DNA of 64,000 bases. Source: Stomorhina lunata (taxonomy: Eukaryota; Arthropoda; Insecta; Diptera; Rhiniidae). The notes under the pieces are model-generated. The model did no database searches. It was not told where the DNA came from and was given only the letters and a program-made list of their open reading frames with translations. This document shows, piece by piece, positions 1 to 9,000 of this stretch. Location of the stretch: NCBI GenBank assembly GCA_933228675.1, contig OW121741.1, positions 59,681,363 through 59,745,362 of the forward strand, written 5' to 3'. A program made the translations under genes and the position numbers. Numbering within the stretch: position 1 is the stretch's first letter; each line of letters begins with the position of its first letter.

Positions 1-1647
1 ATATTTTTACAAACACCATCACATATGCAGCCTGTGTGGCAACACCAATCATTAAACCCAAGAATAAGCTATTCCAAAATACTCCACAAAATATTCAAAC
101 TTTAGTAAATGAAAAGAGAAGGCTAAGAAGACGTTGGCAAGAATGTCGTTCCCCTGCCTTAAAAAGTCGTCTTAACCAATGTCAAAAAGAATTGAAAGCC
201 GCATTGAAGTCCAATGAACAAAAAACTCTTGACACGTACTTAAAAAACTTAGATTCCTCTAATGAGAAAAACTTCAGCCTCTGGAAGGCTGTTAAACATA
301 TGCAATGTCCAACTGCATATGAGTCTCCAATTAGGCTTGAAGACGGTTCTTGGGCAAGAGATCCTTGCGGAAAAGTTGATGCTTTTGCTAAGCATTTAGA
401 AAAAGTTTTTACACCAAACGAAACAAATAGTGACATAGGCTCTTATATTATGGATGACAATGTGAGTTCCCCATTGAGATTTCCTTTTTCCTTACTTATA
501 TCAAATATACAAAGGCTTAACCTAAAAAAGTCTCCTGGAATTGACAGAATTTCTCCGTCAATGATTTTCAACCTTCCTAATTCAGCTTTAAGAATTTTAT
601 TATTTATATACAACGCGATTCTTCGTTTGGGATATTTTCCAGTTTCCTGGAAGATTTCAGAAATCGTTATGATTCCAAAACCAGGTAAGGACCATACTGA
701 ATATTCTTCTCCTAGGAAAATTGCTGCTGGTGTTCCACAGGGTAGTATATTGGGTCCTCTGCTATATATTATCTTTACAGCAGATATGCCAACTAATGCA
801 CATACATATACATCTACATTCGCAGATGATACAGCATTTATTAGTATTGATACCGATCCCAAAATCGCTTCTGCACTACTACAATCCCATATTCACCAGC
901 TGGAAATATGGCTGAACAAATGGAAAATGAAGGTAAATCCTACAAAGTGTGTTCATGTAACGTTTACTCTGAGAAGAGATAACTGTCCTCCAATCATGAT
1001 TAACAACGTGACGATTCCCGAGTGTTCACACGTTAGGTACCTTGGCATACATTTAGATCGCCGTCTCACTTGGTCCCATCACATCGACTGTAAGTTAACT
1101 CAGATTAAATTGAAATCCGCTGAACTAAACTGGCTCATTGGCCCACAATCTGCTCTGGAGTTAGACTACAAAGTCCTTTTGTACAAATCAATTATTAAAC
1201 CAATATGGACGTATGTTATTCAGCTATGGGGAACGGCTTCTGCTTCTAACATTGCCAAATTACAGAGAAGACAATCAAGGATCTTACGTTTAATAACTGG
1301 TGCTCCCTGGTACATCAGAAATATTAATATCCATATAGATTTAAATGTTCCACTAGTCCAAGAGGAGATTAGAAGGTTCTGTACAAAATATATTTCCAAG
1401 CTGCATGCTCACCCAAATATTCTTGCAAGACAGCTTTTGCAATTTGAAGGCCACCAACGATTAAGAAGGATGGATACCTTGGACCTAGCCACTCACTAAT
1501 TTTCTTCAAATTCGTTATAAATCTTAAATGGAGTTGCACTGGCAAACTCTATATAATATAATTTTAGATTAAGTTTTGATTGCTTATTGTTATTTTCTTT
1601 TTAGAAAGATTCAATAATAAAGTACAAACATATAAAAAAAAAAAAAA
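1..1647 (+). mobile_element. Jockey-clade non-LTR retrotransposon J1, 3' part
   Basis: The window opens inside the second open reading frame of a LINE. After the stop codon at 1499 there is a short 3' UTR and a poly(A) run at about 1633-1647. The sequence directly beyond the poly(A) is a different Jockey element in the opposite orientation, so J1 probably inserted into that element. The other end of J1 and its target-site duplication lie outside the window. Confidence 0.85.
3..1499 (+). pseudogene. Jockey-type reverse transcriptase, internally deleted
   Basis: This is the C-terminal half of a LINE ORF2 protein, which normally carries an endonuclease followed by a reverse transcriptase. The frame is open from the window edge, so the true start is upstream. 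The early part shows the basic KRRLRRRWQ linker typical of Jockey proteins, then the beginning of the RT with KKSPGIDRISP and MIPKPGKD. At about residue 225 the sequence jumps to GVPQGSILGPLLY. The expected block with the first catalytic Asp (the FLD..AFD region) is missing, a deletion of roughly 130 codons that keeps the frame. The second catalytic motif, FADD, follows, then the RT thumb and tail. The protein reads through but cannot be an active polymerase. The Jockey assignment is confident; the exact family is not determined. Confidence 0.85.
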
Positions 1648-3089
1648 TGTTACAGTGTGTAAAAGCCCATCATGACAAACTTTATCAAACGCTAGTTGAA
1701 TATCTAGAAACAGTGCACAGCAATATCTTTTACGTTCAATTGTGTCAGAAATGATGTTTATGATACTCTAGAGTTTCATGTTCATGACGGAATCCAAATT
1801 AGTGGTCTGCAATTATATTATTGCTTTGTAAGATTGGAAGCATTCTACTGAGAAATATATGTTCAAACATCTGTGAAAAGTAACCAATAGGCTTATTGGT
1901 CTATACGACGTTATATTGTTTTCTGGCTTATTCGGTTTGGGAACCATTATAATTTCTGCTCATTTGCAAAACACCATTGAGTTATAGATTAGCGTTAAGA
2001 AAATAACACCCTTATCAGGTGTATGTTTAATGATTTTGGCGTTAATTTGGTCATCTCCAGGGGATTTTGTATTATTGAGTTTTTTGATTTCTAAATGTAC
2101 CTCATTCGGGGAAACAGGTTTAATTGGCAAATCCATTTGGCATGCAGTATTTAAAAAGTTCACTATGTCTGAGTTATCTGTTCGATTCAGATGGGGTTTA
2201 AATACTTGTTCTAAATGAGATGCAAAAGAGGAAGCCTCGCTTTTACTCCATGAACCATCATTATTTTTTATGGAAACGTTTTTTTTTACTGGCCTTTTTA
2301 GATACTTTCCAAAAACTGTGTTCATTTTTGGTATTGTCGACGCTTAAACTGCGCAAATAGCTGTCAAATTTCTCATCTTTGTGTAAGCGAATCTTTTCTT
2401 TTAGTATTTGGGTAGCTCGATTTAGATTTGTTTTATCCAGAGGATTTCTACTTTGATGCCAAATTCTACGAAGCCTTCTTTTATTTTTGATAAGGTCTCT
2501 AATTTTCGCAGATAGTTGTACAAAATTTCCGGAGGATGTCCTAGATTGAGGAGTAGACAAGGAAGCCGATTCATGTATTAAGTTAGTAAACAACTCTACA
2601 GCGTTTTCCAACTCATTTCTGTCTTTAATTGATAATTTCAGGTAAATATTTTTGTTGATCCAATAAGTAAAAGAGTTTGGTTTGTAAATATTTTTGGGTT
2701 TTTAAAAGCATATTCTACAGCAGTATTGTAATTAATTATGATTGGAGAATTTTCTGAGCTTAAGTCATCAACATTTAATATATCCAGTTTGTTGCATGGT
2801 ATACCACTATATACTGCAAAATCTAAGAGATCTAGTACTTTGATAGGATCTATTGGCCAGTATGTAGGACTGCCGTCAGATAAGGTTGTAGTTATTGTTG
2901 GTGATACATTTGAATAATGCACTTCCTTTTGGATTGATAAGCCTTGATCCCCACCAGGGGTGTTTAGCATTAAAATCACCAGCTACCATAAAGCGCGGAC
3001 CAAGATTCATGAAAAACATTTCATAATCTTGACAAGTAATATTATGTCTTGGAGGGCAGTAAATTGAGCAAATATATAATTGTTATTAC
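1648..3089 (-). pseudogene. J2 ORF2: endonuclease C-terminus and reverse transcriptase N-terminus
   Basis: On the minus strand, 3089-2620 encodes the C-terminal endonuclease with the AGDFNAKH and WWGSR motifs of apurinic-type LINE nucleases, followed by SPTYWP and DLLDFAV. The stretch 2611-2261 carries the KNKRRLRRIW linker. The stretch 2325-1960 carries the RT start (KKLNNTKSPGDDQI). Further on, 1960-1648 still reads, with stops and shifts, as MVPKPNKPENN, SYRPISLL and a domain A remnant with AFDKVCHDGLLH. At least three frame changes occur: near 2980, near 2615 and at an A/T homopolymer around 2280. The fragment ends where the poly(A) of J1 begins, before the catalytic YADD/FADD motif. Confidence 0.8.
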
Positions 3090-3860
3090 CAGGGTTGAAA
3101 ATTACTTCAGTTTTTCACAGTATAAGTTTTATGCCTAACTGAAACTGCAGTAACAAAATCAGCAAAAGCTAAATGAAAAGAAAAAAAAGACAAAAGTAAA
3201 GCTAACTGGTGCAGCTGACTGATCGTTTATTTTGGCTGACGCACACAGCCCAAGAGAAATACTTGTAAATTTAGCTGATGCTGCCAACTTCAAGTTTTTT
3301 TCTCTTTCGCCTCTTGCTTGACATTTTCCTATGAAGTTTTCTCAGCTAAACACAACAGTTAAACACACACACCATAAATTTAAGTCCAAATCAGTCAGCT
3401 AAAGGCGACGCAGCGCTTGTAGTTTTGTATTAAGATATCTATGTGTCGTATTTATGAATATGATAAGAAAGAGACAAGGAGGAATATATGTAATTGCGTG
3501 TGTATGTGTGTATATTTATAATGCTAAGAAAGGGTGCTGTAAGCAATATCAGTAATATTCAAGTAAACAGAAAATTAAATAAAAACAACTTGAAAATGAA
3601 AAAGTAGCTGCTTTCAGCAAATGCAGCAAATACAAGTAAATTTCTTTGACTGTGGTGCACAAGAAGAAACTGCAGAAGTCGACAGCCAGAGCAAATGAAC
3701 TCAATTCGTTTGTTGGCTTCTTCTTTTGTCTTTCGCTGTGTGTGTATGAAATTGTATCAACAGGTATTGAAAACACATTTTTTTATTTAGCTAAATGAAA
3801 TGAAAGCAAAAGCTGAATTTTTGTGCTTTTGCTAATATTCAGGCAACATTTGCAACGCTG
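3090..3860. mobile_element. hAT-like non-autonomous transposon (MITE), about 771 bp
   Basis: The ends form an imperfect terminal inverted repeat, CAGGGTTGAAAA against CAGCGTTGCAAA, and the CAGGG start is typical of hAT elements. The flanking octamers are GTTATTAC (3082-3089) and GTTAATAC (3861-3868), which match at 7 of 8 positions, the expected hAT duplication length. Subterminal inverted similarity is also visible (CAAAAGCT and AGCTAAATGAAA motifs near both ends). No transposase reading frame is present. The element splits the J2 endonuclease, whose reading resumes on both sides. Confidence 0.75.
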
Positions 3861-4182
3861 GTTAATACATTATTACATAATTGTTATTACATTTAATCTT
3901 AATACCAGCAGCTTGAATACAAGGCCTTCTTACTCCATCTAAAACCTGGAAATCAATTGTTGATTTAATCAATATAGCAGAACCACCATGTGACCTTTCG
4001 TCAGGATGATTTGCAGTGACTAAAGTATAACCCCTTACATTGAAAAATGATCTGTTATAAAAATGGGTTTCTGATATTTAAAATATGTCTATATGTTCGA
4101 ATTTCATAAAAGTTTCAATTTCATTTTGCTTACTAACCACACCATTGGCATTCCAAACAGCAATTCGTAAGTTAATTTGCAT
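3861..4182 (-). pseudogene. J2 ORF2 endonuclease N-terminus
   Basis: Reading from the minus-strand ATG at 4182, the product starts with the LINE endonuclease signature LRIAVWNANGV, followed by a catalytic-region motif ISETHF and then SHGGSAILIK. A stop codon interrupts the frame just before ISETHF. The start lies inside the end of ORF1 (which stops at 4104), the usual ORF1/ORF2 overlap in Jockey elements. The coding sequence breaks at 3861, where the hAT-like MITE is inserted, and continues at 3089. The role in a live element would be nicking target DNA for target-primed reverse transcription. Confidence 0.8.
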
Positions 4183-4690
4183 AGTTTGTCGCTAAGCATG
4201 AACATCATACTCATAAGTGTTAACGTTAACCTTTCCATGTGTTTATCTAACATTATTTCTAGTCTACTAATAACATTATTTGCATTTTTTGATTTTGTAT
4301 TTTTTCTAAGAATTTCGGAATACGATTTATTTGGAATGAAATGATTTGAACTACTGCCAGAATTTCGATTATTGGAATTTATTGTAGGGTATTCATTTTG
4401 GTTATTAAAACTTTTTTCAAAATTCGGCCGAAAATCTACTATATTTGATTGTAAAGATCTTTTTTGAAGAAAATTTTGATGACAGCCCTTATAATTAGCT
4501 GTATGTTCTTGCAAGCAATGAATGCAACGAGGTGGATTTTTAGCACAGGATTTTTAGCACATTCTGTTGTTGGGTGGTCCAATCCACACTTAACACATTC
4601 AAATGGTTTAGTACAATATGATTTGGTATGACGATGGCATTGAACAATATCATTGGTGTTTTTTGGGGGTTCAATTTTGACTACGACATT
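4104..4690 (-). pseudogene. J2 ORF1 (Gag-like) C-terminal part
   Basis: The minus strand encodes the zinc-knuckle part of a Jockey ORF1 nucleic-acid-binding protein. From 4690 downward one can read KIEPPKNTND, a knuckle remnant (VQCHRH..KSYC), CVKCGLDHPTTEC, and then ANYKGCH. A short duplication or frame change near 4530 shifts the last segment into the frame that ends at 4104. The C-terminal region is Asn/Ser-rich and ends in a hydrophobic stretch overlapping the ORF2 start. The upstream part of ORF1 lies beyond the BEL/Pao insertion, starting again at 15034. Confidence 0.8.
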
Positions 4691-5140
4691 TGAATAGATT
4701 AGGGGTAATCTATGTAATTTTAAATATTTATTAATTTTAAATAAATATTTAAAAACTTAGAATTTCTCAGAGATGAGAAATTCTAAGTGCAGGAGATGCT
4801 TGAAAATAAGGAAAAAAAGAAATAAAAAACACAAAGAGATTAGTGTTTAAAATAAAAGAAATTTTATTAAGTAGCAAGAGATGCTTACCCTTTAGTTGTT
4901 GAAATGGAATAGGATTTATGTTTTTCAAATTTTATGCCACGAAGGCTTTTTTAAACTACGTTATAACGGTACTTATATATCTAAAAACTTAACATTAAAA
5001 CTTAACGAATGTTAACATAAGTGTTAACCATTAAATTCAGTTTTAGCGATTTTTAATTCATTAAAATACTTAAAGCTAAAAATAAAACATATTTATAAAA
5101 TTCATTTTAAAATACAAAATTCATTATGTTAATTTGAACA
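4691..5140 (-). repeat. BEL/Pao 3' LTR
   Basis: This 450-bp direct repeat matches the copy at 14584-15033 with only a couple of differences in an AT-rich stretch near 4735-4752. It has TG/CA ends. It holds a strong hairpin at 4756-4787: two 13-bp arms (CTTAGAATTTCTC and its complement) around a 6-nt loop. On the coding strand, a short G-rich tract (GAGGGG) lies just upstream of the LTR and could be the polypurine primer, though it is short. Confidence 0.93.
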
Positions 5141-5169
5141 TGGCGCCCCTCGTTGCGCTGGCGCAATTA

Positions 5170-5862
5170 TTAAGAGGAAGGTGTGGCGCATAGTACTGTG
5201 GCTAGGGATCGGATTGCCTCTGACAGTATTTGATGAGTTGGCCTGTTGACAGTGGTAGACCGCTGGAGCCGTTTGGCCTTTTTTATACGGCGAGTGGTGA
5301 CTACTCGGTCACTTTGGTTGATGATTCGGCTGCTGCTGTTGTTGAGACGACTACGGCTGCTGCTGTTGTTGAGACGACTACGGCTGCTGTTTCTGGCAGT
5401 TGACCTTGGGGTACGTACATCGGTTGGACGGTTGGGTATAGGGTTTGGTGCTGTTGGTCTTCGAGCACGTACTGGTGGGTTGCGTGTGGTTGAGCTGCTA
5501 GGTCGCATTGTAGAACCTGTTGAGTGCCTGTGACTTCTTGGTGACGATGGATGTCGTCTTGACGTGCGATTTCCTGTAGCACGTGGCCGTTCTCCCAACC
5601 TCTCATGTACGCTTCGTTGTTGATTTCTGCCCGGATGAAGCAGAGTATGATGTAATTGGCCACAATACATGCACGAGTCAGGACTATCGCAGCTGTAGAC
5701 GTTATGCGTTCGAGCAAAGCAATTGATGCAGTAATTGTGCTCTCTAACCACCCGATTGCGTTCATCATAACCCATGTCTATGAATCTCCGGCAGAACCGT
5801 ATCGAGTGATACTTATAGCATAGTTGGCACTGGTGAATGCTGGAATCACGGGGAGTCATCAT
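5170..5862 (-). CDS. Accessory zinc-knuckle protein of the BEL/Pao element (230 aa)
   Basis: An intact 230-codon frame lies between the pol stop (6045) and the 3' LTR. Residues about 12-85 hold three metal-binding motifs: C-x2-C-x3-H-x4-C, then C-x2-C-x4-H-x4-C, then C-x2-C-x3-H-x4-H ending in HHTLLHP. The same three motifs, with the same spacings and the same HHTLLH ending, occur in this element's own Gag (about residues 138-203 of the 6045-10724 frame). The rest is rich in Arg, Ser, Thr and Pro, with a short tandem repeat of LNNSSSRSR, and looks disordered and nucleic-acid binding. No protease, RT, signal peptide or membrane segment is visible, so it is not an envelope gene. I infer a stand-alone nucleocapsid-like RNA-binding protein, probably expressed from a spliced or subgenomic RNA. 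It could also be a captured copy of a related gag. Confidence 0.8.
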   Translation of the reverse strand: MMTPRDSSIHQCQLCYKYHSIRFCRRFIDMGYDERNRVVREHNYCINCFARTHNVYSCDSPDSCMYCGQLHHTLLHPGRNQQRSVHERLGERPRATGNRTSRRHPSSPRSHRHSTGSTMRPSSSTTRNPPVRARRPTAPNPIPNRPTDVRTPRSTARNSSRSRLNNSSSRSRLNNSSSRIINQSDRVVTTRRIKKAKRLQRSTTVNRPTHQILSEAIRSLATVLCATPSS

Positions 5863-6044
5863 TCTGGAATGGATATTTTATTAGTGATAGTTTGGATAAA
5901 AGTTGGTTTATGAAATATAGGAATATATTTTGAAAAGGGGTTTGTATGTAATGATAAATATTTGTTTACAGTTGATATATATTTGCCACAAACCGCAAAA
6001 TTATGGAAAAATTATTGGTCAAATAAATTATTATAAGGCAAATA

Positions 6045-9000
6045 TCATAATTTGGTGATGGGTCGAGTAATTGTCCCAGTTTTAGTACGAACATCGACTA
6101 CTCTAATATGTTGATCTGACCCAGGATGCACGTTTTCTATGCGTCCTAACCGCCACTCGCATGGTGGTAAAAGATCATCCATTACTATCACGAAGTCTCC
6201 TATCTTGAGATTGGGGGTGGAAAATTTCCACTTGTATCTTTTATGCAGGGATTTTAAATATTCTTCTTTCCATTGAAGGGTGAGTTTGTGATGAATAGAT
6301 TTGAGTTTTTCCCATCGGGAAATTAGAGATAAATTGTCATTAGTTTGCTCAGGGAAAGACATAATTGGACCACCTCGCAGGAAATGCCCCGGTGTTAACG
6401 CATTTAGATCGTTAGGATCTTCAGATAAAGGGGAAATCGGTCGAGAGTTTAATACTCCTTCAATACGGGCGAGTATGGTGGCAAACTCCTCAAAATTGAA
6501 ACGATAAGCTCCGGCTACACGTTTTAAGTGGAACTTAAAACTTTTTACCGCCGCTTCCCAGAGGCCTCCCATATGAGGAGCCTGCGGGGGAATAAATGAC
6601 CACTCGAACCCATGGGAAAGGTATTTTTGAGCTATGTCTTCTGATGTAGTTTTTAAGAAAATATTAAGTTCTTTCCGCAAGGCTCGATTTGCACCCACGA
6701 AATTTCTACCATTGTCTGAAACTATTCTTTGTGGTAGACCACGCCGTCCTATAAAGCGAGAAAAGGTTGCTTGGAAAGCTGGCGTAGAAAGGCTTGAGCA
6801 GGGTTCCAAATGAATCGCCTTTGTCGCAAAGCAGACAAAAACACAGACATAGCCTTTGATGATCGATGCACTTCTTAGGCTAGAACTTTTAAGTTCGAAT
6901 GGGCCTGCGAAATCGATGCCTGTAATGTTGAACGGGAATGAAAGGGTACATCGATCTGAAGGAAGAGCAGCCATTATCTGAGAGCATGCTTGTTTTTTAT
7001 ATATTATGCAGGTCTTACAGAATCTTATGACCTTTTTAACTCGGAGCTTTAACCGAGGAATGTAGAACTCAGTTTGGATCATACGGCACATCAAACTGCA
7101 TTCGCCATGGACAAGAATTATGTGCAAGTTGACCAAATATAGTTCACAAAAGCGGGAATCACGTGGTAGTATGATTGGAAATCGTTCTTTAACTGGTAAT
7201 GACGAATAAGCTAATCGACCATTGACACGTAGAAGACCGTCTGGATCCAAAAATGGGTTAAGCGTAAATAGAGCGCTATTTTTAGGAATTGGCTCAGATT
7301 TGGAAAGTGCTTTATATTCTTCTTGATAGCTTATCTGCTGAGACAGCATAAGAAGTCTAGATTTTACCGAGTTGATTTCACCTTGACCAAGCTGAGTATT
7401 ATTATATTGCAAGGGAAAATTTGGGTTTGCAAATGATGGTTTAAATCGTCTTACGTACCGGAACACGTAAGCTAGAACTCTTAAGGCTCGAGTATATGAA
7501 GAGAATCTTTTCAGTATATCCTCTGACGAGATAGAGACATGTAAGCTACTGACAGTTGTAGTTTCGCTTGTATTTTCAATATAATTTCCAGGAAGGGTTT
7601 CATAGGATTTAAATGAATTCAATGGGTCGTTCTGTGGCCATTCAGATTTGGGATTTGTAAGCCAAGGAGGACTATGCCACCAGAGATTATTATTAACCAG
7701 ATCTTGGGGTCTACAACCTCTTGAACCTATGTCTGCTGGATTACTGTGTGTCGGCACGTGACGCCATTTTGCATTTGGTAATAGTGTGTGAATTTGTCCG
7801 ATCCGATTAGATACGTAAATTTCTTTCCAATTGGCTGGTGGTTTTGCTAGCCATCCTAATACAATTGATGAATCACACCAAAGAGTTACCTCCGCCTTAT
7901 TTAAGTTGAGTGATGTGATAGTATGACGTGCAAGTCTGGCAAGCATTACACTACCGCAAAGCTCAAGTCTTGGTAGAGTGATTGCGGCTAGTGGAGCAAC
8001 TTTTGTTTTAGCAGCTAATAAATTGGAGAAAACTACTGAGGACGGAGTTTCTATCCGAAGGTAAATCGCTGCACAGTACGCAAGTTTTGAGGCGTCACAA
8101 AACCCATGAATTTGAACCTTGTTCACGGGAGTGAACTGAATCCAACGTGGAATTTGAATTTCTTGAATTTTTTGTAAGTCGGTGATAATTTCGTTCCAGA
8201 TTCGGAGAGAATCTGGACTTACTACATCATCCCAATCTATTTTTTCTAACCAAAGTTGTTGTATTAAAATTTTTCCCTTTATTACGACTGGAGAAATCCA
8301 GCCGGCTGGGTCAAATAACTTGGCAACAGAAGATACTATTTTTCTTTTCGTAATTTGTGAAGCCTGAGGGATCGGCTCGAAAAAGTAACTGAAGGAATCA
8401 GTTAATGCGTTCCAACGAATGCCGAGAGCTTTCATTGTACTTGCGTCATGGAACTTGAGAAAGTCTGAATCGTATAAGTCTTCTTTGGGAAAAGAAGTTA
8501 ACAACTGAGAGTTGTTGGCTGTGATCTTTTTTAGTATAAGTCCAGCCGATTCAAGAGTTTTTAGAAGTTGATCTTGTGATTCTAATAAATCTTCAATAGA
8601 ATGACCTCCAGTAAGAATGTCGTCCACATATGTTTCCTTCCGTAAAATTTTTGCTGCTTTCGGAAATCTTTCTTCTGAATCCGAAGCCAATTGAAGTAAA
8701 GTTCTTATTGCAAGAAATGGTGCGCAATTAACACCAAACGTAACAGTCTTCATTTGGTAATCTTTAACTGCCTCCCGGGGGGACTTTTGGAAAAGTATTC
8801 GCTGGAAAGGCCTGTCCCTGGGATCTATTAAAATTTGCCGGTACATTTTTTGCATGTCGCCGCTAAAGACATATTTGTAAAATCGCCAGTTTAATATAAT
8901 AGTCATTAAATCAGCCTGGAGTGTTGGACCAGTATATAAAATGTCGTTCAGAGAGAATCCAGATTTTGTTCTACGGGAAGCGTTGAAGACGACTCTTACT

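Noticed and set aside
5141..5158. TGGCGCCCCTCGTTGCGC next to the left BEL LTR, looking like a plus-strand primer-binding site
   Set aside because: All BEL coding sequence is on the minus strand, so this is the 3' LTR side. A TGG-starting site sits correctly at 14583 on the minus strand.
5246..5768. Frames 5246-5533 (+) and 5301-5768 (-) overlapping the accessory gene
   Set aside because: Shadow frames of the zinc-knuckle gene; they lack the Cys/His motifs and are Leu/Val or Thr/Ala strings.
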